Shown: positions 34,806-45,600 of the stretch, one piece after another
Layout of the letters: every line of letters starts with the position of its first letter
How positions within the stretch are numbered: the first letter of the stretch is position 1
Source of the DNA: Algoriphagus algorifonticola
Lineage (GTDB): Bacteria; Bacteroidota; Bacteroidia; Cytophagales; Cyclobacteriaceae
Length of the DNA: 64,000 nt
Assembly (NCBI RefSeq): GCF_007655305.1
Contig: NZ_VLOG01000008.1
Coordinates: 124,001-188,000 of the forward strand
Direction: 5' to 3'
Made by a program: the position numbers and the translations under genes
Notes under the pieces: generated by a model
The model's input: only the letters and a program-made list of their open reading frames with translations
Told to the model about the DNA's origin: nothing
Databases searched by the model: none

Positions 34806-35357
34806 TTAGCTTTTCAACCTTCTGATCAATTTCGGATAATACCAAAGATAAAACCCGCTGATTGCCAGCAAAATCAATCCTAAAGAAACCAATGTTGAAT
34901 AGGTCAACTTCGCACCTTCATCTCCTGAAGTATAAAAGTCTATAATACTTCCGTCGTGCACTTTCTCTATCCAATCCGAATGTCTGATGTCTACTGATAA
35001 TATTTCTCCCGAAAATCCATCGACCTGCACTTCTTTAAAGTGATTTTTGAAAGTCACTTTAGCTATGCCCTTATCTGGCCGAATATCTATTCTGTCTACT
35101 TCCTTGGACTCTCCTAGCCTTTCCATTTCTAGCTCGGCAATGGTAATCATCATTGCTGGAGAAATCCACTCTCCCTGTTCTAAAAATTCACTTTTCTGTG
35201 TTGGAGGCAAAAGGTCTGCCTTCTTTTTCCAGGCCAAGAGAATAGAGGTAATTCCAATAATGAAAAAGAAAATAATCAATGGAACACCCATCCATTTATG
35301 AAGCACCCTCAGCCATCTCAGGGCTTTGACTTTACTTTGAATTAATGGAGTACTCAT
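34806..35357 (-). CDS. PepSY-associated membrane helix protein
   Basis: 183 residues: an N-terminal membrane helix after LRVLHKWMGVPL (about 22-42), a periplasmic PepSY-like domain (about 65-135) with VDGFSGEILSV, and a C-terminal helix (about 155-172). Such PepSY-TM proteins are often linked to iron reductases. It ends two bases from dprA on the other strand and begins three bases after the HMG-CoA lyase stop. Function not assigned. Confidence 0.82.
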   Translation of the reverse strand: MSTPLIQSKVKALRWLRVLHKWMGVPLIIFFFIIGITSILLAWKKKADLLPPTQKSEFLEQGEWISPAMMITIAELEMERLGESKEVDRIDIRPDKGIAKVTFKNHFKEVQVDGFSGEILSVDIRHSDWIEKVHDGSIIDFYTSGDEGAKLTYSTLVSLGLILLAISGFYLWYYPKLIRRLKS

Positions 35358-35360
35358 TAC

Positions 35361-36212
35361 TTAGGACTGGAAAACATAATTAGCCAACTTCATGGATTCT
35401 CCCAACTCGGCTTTATTGAGGTTCAAGGAGTGCCCCTCTCCTTCCAGAGTTTCTATCATAACTTCAGTAGCCATATTTCCAACCAAGTCATCATTTGCCA
35501 TAGGACAGCCGCCAAATCCCTTTAACGCCCCATCGAATCGCTTGCATCCTCCTGCCAATCCAGCAATTACCTTTTCAGCTATACTTTCTCTTCTACTGTG
35601 CAAATGAGCACCGAATTCTATATGGGGGAAGGCTTGAATTTGTACTTCAAATAGATTTTTAATCAATTCATTATCAGCTACTCCTACCGTATCACTTAAA
35701 GATATTATTTTGACTTCGAGGTCATCTAGTTTTTGAACAAACTCCGCCACTAATTCCGGGGAATAAGGATCACCGTAGGGATTCCCAAAACCCATACTCA
35801 AGTAGACTACCAATTCTTTTCCCTTGGTTTGACAAAGATTTTGAACGGTTTCCACTGTTTCTAAAGCCTTAGAAATAGAAGCATTGGTATTTCGCTGCTG
35901 AAAGGTTTCAGAAAGAGAAAGAGGAAATCCCAAGTAATCAATTTCAGGAAAATGAAAGGCATCTTCTGCCCCTCTGACATTGGCTATGATGGCTAAAAGT
36001 TTGGATTGGGATTTATGCAGATCCAACAAACTCAATACTTCCACAGTATCCCTCATTTGGGGTATTGCTTTGGGACTTACAAAACTTCCAAAATCCACTG
36101 TATCAAAGCCTACTTCCAATAACTGGTTGATATAAGCCGCCTTGATTGCTGTATCCACAAAATCGGGCAGTCCCTGCATGGCATCCCGAGGACATTCGAT
36201 TAATTTAATCAT
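35361..36212 (-). CDS. Hydroxymethylglutaryl-CoA lyase
   Basis: 283 residues of the HMG-CoA lyase/DRE-TIM family. Typical pieces are CPRDAMQGL near the start (catalytic Arg-Asp), FGAHLHSRRE for the metal-binding His pair, and GGCKRFDGALKGFGGCPMANDDLVGN with the catalytic Cys. It splits HMG-CoA to acetoacetate and acetyl-CoA in leucine or ketone-body breakdown. It lies 85 bases after metF, separated from the methionine genes. Confidence 0.92.
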   Translation of the reverse strand: MIKLIECPRDAMQGLPDFVDTAIKAAYINQLLEVGFDTVDFGSFVSPKAIPQMRDTVEVLSLLDLHKSQSKLLAIIANVRGAEDAFHFPEIDYLGFPLSLSETFQQRNTNASISKALETVETVQNLCQTKGKELVVYLSMGFGNPYGDPYSPELVAEFVQKLDDLEVKIISLSDTVGVADNELIKNLFEVQIQAFPHIEFGAHLHSRRESIAEKVIAGLAGGCKRFDGALKGFGGCPMANDDLVGNMATEVMIETLEGEGHSLNLNKAELGESMKLANYVFQS

Positions 36213-36297
36213 GCCCGAAGATAGGGAGAAATGAGAAAAAGAGGGAAAAATTGGGAAGAATGGTCAATTCTAACAGTCCTCTTGGACACTAAGGAAA

Positions 36298-37251
36298 TTA
36301 AAACACCTCCTTCGCAATCTTATAAGTCGCATCTGCCTTACTCATAGTATAAAAGTGAAGACTCGGTACATCTGCAGCTACCAGTTCCTTGCACTGCTGA
36401 ATGGCCCACTCTATACCCACTTCTTTCACTTCTCCATTGGTCTTGCACTTTTCCAGTTCGTCCATCAAAGCATCTGGTAAGTCCAAGAAGAAAGTTCGAG
36501 GAAGCATGGTAATCTGGCCTATGGTCGTAATGGGCTTGATTCCCGGAATGATGGGAACCGTAATCCCCGCTGCTCTCACATCTTCCACAAATTTGAAATA
36601 CTTCTCATTGTCAAAAAACATCTGAGTCACGATGTATTCGGCACCTTTCTCCACTTTTTCTTTCAGGTACTTCAAATCAAATTTCATCGAAGGTGCCTCA
36701 AAATGCTTTTCAGGATAGCCTGCTACTCCCACACAAAAATCCGTATGAAAACTGGTTTCAGTTTCTTCATGCAGGTATTTCCCTTGATTCATGCGAATAA
36801 TCTGTTCTACCAACTCGCTGGCAAAATGATGACCTCCATTTTCAGGAACAAATCTTCCTTCTGTTTTTGGAGCATCTCCTCTTAAGGCCAATACATTTTC
36901 CACCCCTATGAAATTGAGATCTATCAGAGCATTTTCGGTTTCCTCTTTGTTAAAACCTCCACAGAGCAAATGAGGGACAGCGTCCACCTGAAATCTATTC
37001 ATGATGGCAGCACAGATACCTACCGTTCCCGGCCGCTTTTTGGTACTAATCTTTTCCAACAAACCGTGCGGATGCTTTTTATAAATAAACTCCTCACGGT
37101 GATAGGTCACATCTACAAAAGGAGGTTTGAAATCCATCAAAGGAGCGATTCCTTCCAAAAGTTCTTTCAAACTTTGTCCCTTCAACGGCGGTAAAATTTC
37201 AAAAGAAAACAGCGTAGATTTCGCGTTTTTCAGGTGTTCGGTTATCTTCAT
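36298..37251 (-). CDS. metF: Methylenetetrahydrofolate reductase
   Basis: 317 residues, a flavin-dependent TIM barrel. SFEILPP (catalytic Glu) near the N-terminus, [19 protein letters not shown] and the [10 protein letters not shown] strand are typical. It makes methyl-tetrahydrofolate, the methyl donor for MetH. Its ATG overlaps the end of metH by four bases, so it is the third gene of a SAM-riboswitch-controlled operon. Confidence 0.95.
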   Translation of the reverse strand: MKITEHLKNAKSTLFSFEILPPLKGQSLKELLEGIAPLMDFKPPFVDVTYHREEFIYKKHPHGLLEKISTKKRPGTVGICAAIMNRFQVDAVPHLLCGGFNKEETENALIDLNFIGVENVLALRGDAPKTEGRFVPENGGHHFASELVEQIIRMNQGKYLHEETETSFHTDFCVGVAGYPEKHFEAPSMKFDLKYLKEKVEKGAEYIVTQMFFDNEKYFKFVEDVRAAGITVPIIPGIKPITTIGQITMLPRTFFLDLPDALMDELEKCKTNGEVKEVGIEWAIQQCKELVAADVPSLHFYTMSKADATYKIAKEVF

Positions 37252-39965
37252 ACAGTCTGATTCACAAGTAATTTTGCAGGCGTATAGGCCAAATTGGGTG
37301 ATAATAATCTTTCGGCATCCTCTAGGCTGATGCCTTTTCTCTTCGCATAACTCTCCACTTGATCTTGGGCAATTTTCCCTAAGCCGAAATACTTCGCATC
37401 TGGATGTGCAAAATAAAAACCTGAAACAGAACTAGTCGGATACATGGCATAACTCGAAGTCAAAGTAATTCCAATGGCTTTTTCCATTTCCAATAGGTTG
37501 GCAATGGTTTCCTTCTCAGAATGCTCAGGACAGGCCGGATAGCCTGGTGCAGGTCGGATTCCTGTATATTCTTCTCGGATCAAGGAATCGTTTTCCAAAT
37601 TCTCCTCTGGCGAATAACCCCAATAGTTTATTCGGACTTGCTCGTGCAAATATTCGGCTGCTGCTTCTGCCAACCTATCCGCTAAAGCCTTGAACAAAAT
37701 ATCATTGTAATCATCCCCGGCTTTTTGAAATTCTGCCAATTTAGACTCCATTCCCAATCCGGAAGTCACTGCAAAGCAACCTATGTAATCCACTTTATCA
37801 GGATGCAGGTAATCAGCCAAAGAACGGTTTGGAACTCCTTTTCCCTTTTTACCTTGCTGTCGAAGAAAATGAAATTGACCCAGGGTCAAATCTTTCTTTT
37901 CAGGACTGTATACCACTGCATCATCTCCTTTTCTCTGAACAGGAAACAGTCCAAAAACACCTTTTGCAGTCAACCATTTTCCATCAATTAACTGATCCAA
38001 CATTCTTTGGGCATCATTGAAAAGCTTTTTTGCTTCGCTACCCACAACTGGATCTTCAAGAATTTTAGGATACTTCCCGCTTAACATCCATGTACTGAAG
38101 AATGGGGTCCAGTCAATGTATTTTCGGATTTCATTTAAATCCAAATTATCTAAAATCTGGGTTCCCAAAACTTTGGGTTTAATAGGCTCAAAAGCAGTCC
38201 AATCAATGTCCACAGGATTTTCCATAGCCTCTGCATAGGAAATCAATTGTTTGGCGGATTGTTTGGCTTCATGCTCTTCTCTCAATCGCTTGTAAGTTTC
38301 CTTGATATCTAGATGATATTGATCTCTAGTTTCTTCTGAGATGGATTCACCAGCAATTGGCACAGACTTACTCGCATCAGTTACATGGATCACAGTGCCG
38401 GAATAAACAGGATCAATTTTAACAGCAGTATGAATCCTGGAAGTAGTGGCCCCACCTATCAGCAAAGGAATTTTCAATCCCTGACGCTCCATTTCTGAAG
38501 CTACATTGACCATTTCATCCAAAGAAGGAGTAATCAAACCACTTAGACCGATGATATCAACCTTATTTTTAACAGCTTCATCGATTATCTTTTGGGCATC
38601 TACCATCACTCCCAAATCAATGATCTGATAGCTATTGCAGGCCAATACGACTCCCACAATATTTTTCCCGATATCATGCACGTCCCCTTTCACAGTAGCC
38701 AGCAAAATTTTCTTCAGGGAACTGTCCTCTTTTCCCTCTTCAGGTAGTGGCATAAATGGCTCGAGATAGGCTACAGCCTTTTTCATCACTCTGGCAGACT
38801 TCACTACCTGAGGCAAAAACATCTTCCCTTCTCCAAAAAGATCTCCTACCACATTCATTCCGTCCATTAGTGGACCTTCAATGACTTTCAATGGGTTTTG
38901 AAGTAACTGTCGGGCTTCCTCTGTATCTTCAACAATAAAATCCAGAATACCTTTTACCAAGGCATGCTCAATTCGCTTGGCCACCGGATCAGAACGCCAA
39001 GCTTCATTCACCACCTCTTTTTTACCGGAGGATTTGACAGTGTCTGCAAACTCCAATAGCCGTTCAGTAGCATCTTCTTTTCTATCAAAAAAGACATCCT
39101 CCACCCGCTCCAATAAGTCTTTAGGAATATCATCATAGACTTCCAGCATGCTAGGGTTGACGATACCCATATCCATTCCATGATGAATCGCATGATAAAG
39201 AAAAGCTGCATGCATAGCTTCTCTCACTCGGTCATTTCCCCTAAATGAAAAAGAAACATTGCTAACCCCACCACTTACTTTTGCTCCGGGCAGGTTTTCT
39301 TTGATCCATTTGGTAGCAAGGAAAAAGTCAAGGGCATTCTTTCTATGCTCTTCCATCCCTGTTGCAACCGGGAATATATTGGGATCAAAAATGATGTCTT
39401 GGGGATTGAAGCGTACCCGATCCACCAAAATCCTATAACTCCGCTCACAAATCTGAATTCTTCGCTCGTAGGTATCCGCCTGCCCTTTTTCATCAAAGGC
39501 CATTACTACTACCGCGGCTCCAAATTTCTTGATGGTTTTAGCCTGATGGATAAATTCTTCTTCCCCATTTTTAAGAGAGATGGAATTAACGATTCCTTTC
39601 CCCTGAACGCACTTCAAACCAGCCAGAATGATACTCCACTTGGAACTGTCAATCATGATAGGAATTCGGCTGATTTCGGGTTCGGAAGCGATTAAGTTCA
39701 AAAACTTAACCATGGCCGCTTCTCCGTCCAGCATTCCTTCATCCATACAAACGTCCAGAATCTGAGCTCCTCCACGTACCTGATCTAATGCTACCTCCAA
39801 AGCCTCATCATAATTCCCATTCAAAATCAAACGGGCAAATTTCTTGGAGCCTGTCACATTGGTTCTTTCTCCAATATTGACAAAGTTCAGGTTGGGTGTA
39901 AATACTAAAGGCTCAAGGCCTGATAATTTCAAATAGTCCTTCATTGCCTGCTCCTCAATCTTCAT
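37248..39965 (-). CDS. metH: Methionine synthase, folate/B12/activation modules (split MetH)
   Basis: 905 residues lacking the homocysteine domain, which is encoded separately just upstream. In order: pterin-binding domain (about 18-285) with [17 protein letters not shown]; helical cap and B12-binding domain (about 300-520) with [14 protein letters not shown], whose His is the lower axial ligand of cobalamin; and the activation domain (about 590-890) with the AdoMet motif [12 protein letters not shown]. It transfers the methyl group from methyl-tetrahydrofolate to cobalamin. It overlaps the upstream gene by 11 bases. Confidence 0.94.
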   Translation of the reverse strand: MKIEEQAMKDYLKLSGLEPLVFTPNLNFVNIGERTNVTGSKKFARLILNGNYDEALEVALDQVRGGAQILDVCMDEGMLDGEAAMVKFLNLIASEPEISRIPIMIDSSKWSIILAGLKCVQGKGIVNSISLKNGEEEFIHQAKTIKKFGAAVVVMAFDEKGQADTYERRIQICERSYRILVDRVRFNPQDIIFDPNIFPVATGMEEHRKNALDFFLATKWIKENLPGAKVSGGVSNVSFSFRGNDRVREAMHAAFLYHAIHHGMDMGIVNPSMLEVYDDIPKDLLERVEDVFFDRKEDATERLLEFADTVKSSGKKEVVNEAWRSDPVAKRIEHALVKGILDFIVEDTEEARQLLQNPLKVIEGPLMDGMNVVGDLFGEGKMFLPQVVKSARVMKKAVAYLEPFMPLPEEGKEDSSLKKILLATVKGDVHDIGKNIVGVVLACNSYQIIDLGVMVDAQKIIDEAVKNKVDIIGLSGLITPSLDEMVNVASEMERQGLKIPLLIGGATTSRIHTAVKIDPVYSGTVIHVTDASKSVPIAGESISEETRDQYHLDIKETYKRLREEHEAKQSAKQLISYAEAMENPVDIDWTAFEPIKPKVLGTQILDNLDLNEIRKYIDWTPFFSTWMLSGKYPKILEDPVVGSEAKKLFNDAQRMLDQLIDGKWLTAKGVFGLFPVQRKGDDAVVYSPEKKDLTLGQFHFLRQQGKKGKGVPNRSLADYLHPDKVDYIGCFAVTSGLGMESKLAEFQKAGDDYNDILFKALADRLAEAAAEYLHEQVRINYWGYSPEENLENDSLIREEYTGIRPAPGYPACPEHSEKETIANLLEMEKAIGITLTSSYAMYPTSSVSGFYFAHPDAKYFGLGKIAQDQVESYAKRKGISLEDAERLLSPNLAYTPAKLLVNQTV

Positions 39966-41010
39966 TTTCAGCTAATTCTTCTTTTCCGATTTTTCTTGGC
40001 TCAAAACCATCCGCTAGTTTTGCCAATTCTCGGATATGGTCGGGGGTGGTTCCGCAGCAACCTCCCAAAATATTCAACATGCCTTCTTGCAAAAACTCTT
40101 TGACTTGTGCGGCCATCTCCTGTGCATTTTGATCATAAGCACCAAATTCATTCGGCAAGCCCGCATTGGGATAGGCGGATACAAAAAATGGAGCTTTGTT
40201 TGCCAAAACTTTCAAATAAGGTCTTAATTCTTTGGCTCCTAAAGCGCAGTTTAATCCTACTGAAAGTAGAGGAACATGCGATACGGAAATCAGAAAAGCC
40301 TCTGTAGTCTGCCCTGAAAGTGTTCTTCCTGAGGCATCGGTGATAGTTCCAGAGATCATGATAGGAATACCTCCCTCAAGTGGATCCAATGGTATATTTC
40401 TTTCTTCGAATACATCTTGAATTGCAAACAGCGCTGCCTTAGCATTCAAAGTATCAAATATTGTTTCCACCAATAAAATATCTGAACCTCCGTCCAATAA
40501 TCCTCTCACTTGCTCGGCATAAGCTTCCGCCAGTTGATCAAAATTAATTGCCCTATATCCCGGATCATTCACGTCCGGAGAAATGGAAGCAGTTCTATTA
40601 GTGGGGCCCATGGCTCCTGCTACAAATCTTGGTTTCTGAGGATTTTGAGAAGTAAATTCTTCAGCAACTTCTCTGGCTAATTTTGCAGATTGAAAATTGA
40701 TCTCATATGCTAAATGCGATAACTCATAATCAGCCTGAGCTATACTGGTACCTGAGAAGGTATTGGTCTCAATGATATCCGCTCCAACCCCAAGATATTC
40801 AGCATGAATTGCCTTGATAATATCCGGTCTACTAAGAGAAAGTAAATCATTATTTCCCTTTAGAGATTTTGGGTGGTTTTTGAGACTTTCGGTGCGGAAG
40901 TCCTCTTCTGTTAATTGGTATCTTTGAATCATGGTACCCATCGCTCCATCAAGGATTAAAATCCTATCTTGAATTGCCTGAAGCAGGGTTTCCGTTCTAT
41001 TTTGCATCAT
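39955..41010 (-). CDS. Homocysteine S-methyltransferase module of split MetH
   Basis: 351 residues. A stand-alone homocysteine-binding barrel: [13 protein letters not shown] near the N-terminus, VGLNCALGA (first zinc Cys) and [14 protein letters not shown] (second and third zinc Cys). It receives the methyl group from the B12 module made by the next gene. The protein is almost exactly the N-terminal third of E. coli MetH, so this is a clean split at the domain boundary. The SAM-I riboswitch lies 62 bases upstream. Confidence 0.94.
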   Translation of the reverse strand: MMQNRTETLLQAIQDRILILDGAMGTMIQRYQLTEEDFRTESLKNHPKSLKGNNDLLSLSRPDIIKAIHAEYLGVGADIIETNTFSGTSIAQADYELSHLAYEINFQSAKLAREVAEEFTSQNPQKPRFVAGAMGPTNRTASISPDVNDPGYRAINFDQLAEAYAEQVRGLLDGGSDILLVETIFDTLNAKAALFAIQDVFEERNIPLDPLEGGIPIMISGTITDASGRTLSGQTTEAFLISVSHVPLLSVGLNCALGAKELRPYLKVLANKAPFFVSAYPNAGLPNEFGAYDQNAQEMAAQVKEFLQEGMLNILGGCCGTTPDHIRELAKLADGFEPRKIGKEELAENED

Positions 41011-41071
41011 TCTATTAAGTTTAAAAAGCTAATCGAGCAAAACCACGGAGCAAAGTAAAAATACTTTTCCG

Positions 41072-41167
41072 CTCATCTTTTTCCGGCATTTCCGGAACGG
41101 GAGTTAGCACCTTGATTACAGGTTGCTAAGACGTCGTAGGGCCCTTCCCTCGGTCTTTCTCGATAAG
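41072..41167 (-). promoter_or_regulatory. SAM-I (S-box) riboswitch
   Basis: On the minus strand the leader runs from CTTATCGAGAA (41167 on) through GGGCCCTACGACGTC, TTAGCAACC and GGTGCTAACTCC to GATGAG (41077-41072). CTTATC and GATGAG form P1 with six pairs (one G-U); the AGCAACC...GGTGCTAA pattern is the diagnostic P3/core of SAM-I. It senses S-adenosylmethionine and shuts down the methionine operon. Downstream (41011-41071) is a hairpin using the last three bases of P1, so P1 and the hairpin exclude each other; no long U tract follows, so the mechanism may be translational. Confidence 0.93.
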
Positions 41168-41172
41168 CAACT

Positions 41173-41180
41173 CAAATGTA
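41173..41180 (-). promoter_or_regulatory. Bacteroidota -7 box of the metH operon (TACATTTG)
   Basis: TACATTTG on the minus strand puts the transcription start at or just before the first riboswitch base at 41167. Confidence 0.55.
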
Positions 41181-41280
41181 CTAGCTATTTGGCAATAAAA
41201 CAGCGCTATCGTTGGATTTTTAAAACTTTTCGCCCTCTTTTTTTAAGATTCGGTAAGTAAAAATGCGATTACTCTAAAAT

Positions 41281-42597
41281 TCAAGGTCTTACCCCTATTC
41301 CAAAAGTCAAATAAGGGGCTGACATATAAGAAGCCATATCCAACTCCCCTAGTCGATAATTTGCCAAAGCAAGTTCATATCCAGCAGATGCGGTAAATAC
41401 AAGGTCTACCAACTTCCTTTTGGTCATTGGAATTCCATACTCTAAAAACACTTCGGGTTTACCCATCAAACCAGAATTTCTCAAATACCCGTCAAACTTT
41501 CTCTGCTCAAATAATTCTGGAAAGTCCGGCTTATTTCTCTGCGTCAAGGTATATCGTATATTTCCAAAGCCCAATCCGGCCAAAGCTCCAAATCCAAAAT
41601 TTTTGTATTGAATAAATTTGTATCCCAAATTCCCATACACTCTCAAACTGTTGAGAGAATGGGATTGGGTCTCGCTTGCACTACCATGCATGGCTAAGTT
41701 GTAAACATCTGCTCCATAAAGCATGCGTTCGGATTCACCTTTAATCCTAATCCCCAAATTGGAAGGCCTGCCTTCTAAGGGATCATAGCCCGCCTCTTCC
41801 AAAACCTCATTAAAAGTGTCTGGGCTTGTGAAATGAACCCCAGAAATCATGTGAAGCCCAATGGAGGCATCTTTATAAAAGAAGTTTCTATCTGGAATGG
41901 AAATACCTGCTCCTAGTCTAAGAAATGCACCACTTTGAGCATTATCGAAAGACATCCCATTCAGCTCCCATTTTCCTTCAAATGGGCTAAATGCGTATCC
42001 TGCTTTTGCAATGATGGAAAGTGCTTCTCTTCTGCCAGGAAGATCAAAGTCGTAGGTCATATGGAAGCCTATTTCTGTTAAAAAGTTCCCATAGTATTTT
42101 GATCCTTTTTGGATATCATTTTCACGAATAATAAATCCCTGCTTTGGGTCAGCCAGAAACTCTTCCAAACTGGAAGGCCTTTCGGATGGAAGCATTTGAA
42201 AATTCAAAAAGCCCATTCCCAAAGACATGTAGTGAATTAGCTGAAATTTGGATTCCTCGGTGAAAGCATATCCCACATTGAGTAAAACTTTGGAAGTCCT
42301 GTACCCCAATTTAAAGCCATCCAAATCACTGTTTGCCCCACGATTGTGATACAGCTCAAGACCAATCACGAAATCATTTATTCTGCTTTGATAGCCTAAT
42401 CCTAAGGTTCTATATCTATTTCTCAAGCCTGTTAAACCTCTATCTTCCAGCATTTGGTCAAATTGATTCAATTTGGCACCACTGGTACCTACCACGGTAT
42501 ACAGTGTGGTTCGCTTGGATAGAAGTTGCTGAGAAAAAGCATAGCCAGAACCAAAGAAGAAAACTATTGCAATGCTTATTCTAAAAAAAAGGGACAT
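41281..42597 (-). CDS. Outer-membrane-type beta-barrel protein, hypothetical
   Basis: 438 residues with a signal peptide (cleavage near AFSQQ), then repeated amphipathic beta strands with aromatic ends (for example NRYRTLGLGYQSRINDFVIGLELY and KVLLNVGYAFTEESKFQLIHY), which is the pattern of an outer-membrane barrel. It is not a TonB receptor: no plug is present. I know no family name for it. It stands between the metH promoter region and a sensor kinase. Confidence 0.72.
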   Translation of the reverse strand: MSLFFRISIAIVFFFGSGYAFSQQLLSKRTTLYTVVGTSGAKLNQFDQMLEDRGLTGLRNRYRTLGLGYQSRINDFVIGLELYHNRGANSDLDGFKLGYRTSKVLLNVGYAFTEESKFQLIHYMSLGMGFLNFQMLPSERPSSLEEFLADPKQGFIIRENDIQKGSKYYGNFLTEIGFHMTYDFDLPGRREALSIIAKAGYAFSPFEGKWELNGMSFDNAQSGAFLRLGAGISIPDRNFFYKDASIGLHMISGVHFTSPDTFNEVLEEAGYDPLEGRPSNLGIRIKGESERMLYGADVYNLAMHGSASETQSHSLNSLRVYGNLGYKFIQYKNFGFGALAGLGFGNIRYTLTQRNKPDFPELFEQRKFDGYLRNSGLMGKPEVFLEYGIPMTKRKLVDLVFTASAGYELALANYRLGELDMASYMSAPYLTFGIGVRP

Positions 42598-42666
42598 GAG
42601 TAAGGAAAATTTCGGCTGTAAATAAATAACCCACAGCCTTTAGGCAAAATTAATGCTAAAGATGTC

Positions 42667-45600
42667 TTAGACCCTTTCTTTGGGACGAAGAAATTTCAAC
42701 AATTTCTCGTAGAGATTTTCCGGAGTAAATGGTTTGGCCACATAGTCGTTTACACCTACTTCCATTAACTGTTCCTTTACTTCATGCAAGGAAGTGGCAG
42801 TCAATGCAAGCATAGGAACTTTACTTTTTACCGGATCTTCCATAGACCTGATTTTCTTGGCAACTGTAAAGCCGTCATAAATTGGCATTTGCAAATCCAA
42901 TAGAATTAAATCAAAATGTTCCTTCTCAAAAAATTCCAGAGCCTCTTGCCCATCAGAAGCCACAACCACATTTCCGGTATTCCATTTTTTCAAAAATTTC
43001 TGGATCAAAATCTGGTTGACCATGTTGTCTTCCGCGACGAGAATAGAAGCTCCCATCAGAGATTTGATTTGAGGCTTATCCTCAGCTGAACCAGTGTTCG
43101 CCCTCTCTTCAAAAGGCTTCAAATGAATCACAAACTCAAAAACACTTCCTCCACCTGGATTTGGAGAATAGGTAATATCCCCTTGATATAATTCCACCAG
43201 GCGTTTTACAATAGCCAATCCCAAGCCTGTACCTCCATACTTTCTAGTAGTCTCTGAAGAAGCCTGTGTAAATGCTTCGAAAATAGTGGAAACCTTTTCT
43301 TCTGGAATTCCAATTCCAGTATCCTCAAATCTAAATTTGACTATAGCTTTTCCTTCTTTATCGACTCCCTCGGATTTGAGAATTATTTTTACACCGCCTT
43401 TTTCGGTGAATTTAATCGAATTGGAAACCAAATTATTGACGATTTGACCCAATCGGACAGAATCAGCTAAGATACTTTCAGGAAGTGCTTCATCAATTTC
43501 AGAAATCACATACAAAGATTTTTCTGTAGCCTGAAAACTATGAGAATGCACTATTCGCTGAATGAAATTCTTTAAATCAAAAGGCATTTCCTCCAACTCT
43601 ATTTTCCCTGAATCAATCTTATTGTAATCCAAAATATCATTGATCAGGGCCATCAAACTTTCTGCAGAAAACTGTAGTGTTTTAAGGTTTTCCAACTGAT
43701 CAGGTTTAGGATCATCTTCCAAAAGAAAATGCGCCAACCCGATCACGGCATTCATTGGTGTCCGGATTTCATGACTCATCACGGAGAGAAACTGGGATTT
43801 GATCAAGGATGCTTGCTCTGCTTTTTCTTTTGCTTTAAGTAATTCTCTCTGAGCATCTTTGAGCTTGGATATATCCCTTGCAATACCCGTATACATCCTA
43901 CTTCCATCCCTATCTTTTATTACTTTTCCATTAGAGTTAAATACTCTGTACTCTCCATTTTTGTGACGCAATTTGAACTCCAGAAACTGATTATGGGAGA
44001 AAAAGTCCTTGGTTTCTTCTAATAGTGACTGAAAAACATCTAGGTCTTCCGGATCCAGGAATTCAAAAACACTTTTTCCGATAACTTCTTCCATCTCATA
44101 GCCCATAAATTGCTTGACATTAGGCGAGATGTAATCCACTATGAATGATTCCGATAAAGAGAAAATAATCTCTGTAGATTCTTCTACTAAGGTCCTATAC
44201 TTTTCCTCTGACTGTCGGAGATTTTCTTTTGCCTGATGCTCCTCTGTAATATCTCTGACAATACTCAAAGCATATTCTACCTTACCATATTCTAATATTG
44301 GCCGGATTACTCTATGATACCTTCTCCCCTTTAAAAAGAATTCAGACTCAACAATCTCCTGATCATCATAAACCCTATCCAAGAAACTGGATACCTCCTG
44401 AGAATCAGTTAGAGCTATATCAGTCAGGTAATTGCCTTCAAAATCAGATGGACTCAGCCCCCAGTTTTCAAAGTTGGTCCCTTCTGCCAAAATGTATTTT
44501 CGGCTTTTATCCAAGAGGAAAATATTCGTTCCTGGAATATTGGAAGCCAAGACTCGATATTGTTTTTCTTTTTCCTCTTTGAATTCTTCAAAATTCTTTC
44601 TCTCGGTAATATCCTGAAACAGACCCTGATGTAGAATGATATCGCCTACTTCGTTTCTAACGTCTGTGGTTTTATCCTCAACCCAGATAAATGTCCCATC
44701 AGTTTTTTTGATCCTATATTCCCCAGAAAAGGAAACTACTCCTGACTTACCCCTTGATTTGCTATTGATCTTTTTGATGATTTTGGCATCATCAGTATGT
44801 ACAATATCTAAGAATGGAACCCTATTTTCCATCAATTCCTTTGACTGATAGCCAAACTGGTTGATATTTTCCGAGATATAATAGATTCTGTAGTCATCAT
44901 TAGGATCCACCTGAAATAATACAGCTGGACTATTCTCTACAATCATGTTGGCTCTCATAGCCAAGCGTTCATTTTCGTATTTCTCAGAAAGGTCCCGGAG
45001 GATCAAAGAGTAGCCTATTTTCTCCTTTCCATCTGCATGGATTGCCTGCATAGAAATTTCAAAAGGAGCCTTGGTCTGAACTCCTGTTTCTAGAAATAAC
45101 TCTTGTTTCTTTACATCCCCTACTTCAAGTTTGTTACCGATTTTTTCAAATCTTTCACCATTAGGAAAATTAAATTTGATGACAGAATCTATGTGTTCAT
45201 TATAGGCATTCTCCTTCTCCATCCCACATAATTCCACGGCAGCTTTATTCAGGTAAATTATCTGATATTCGAGATTTGTCACCAAAATGGGATCATTAAC
45301 CTGAGCTAGAATCTGAGATTGAAGTCTGAGATACTCCTCACTTGCCCGTTTGTGCGTGATATCAGTACAAAATCCATTTACCTCAATTCCCTGGGTAAAA
45401 AAGTCCTGTTTGGTTTCTATTTCATAGGAAATGTAAACCGGTTTACCATCCTCATTGCGAATAGTAAACTCTCCCGAGGCATGACTTTTTTCCTGTATAC
45501 TTCTTTTCAGATTTTTGACAAAATCCTCTCTGTAGCTCTTATCAATCCGAAGAATCAAAGAAGAAAATTCAGCTGTTACAGGTTGAATCCCCAAGTCAAA

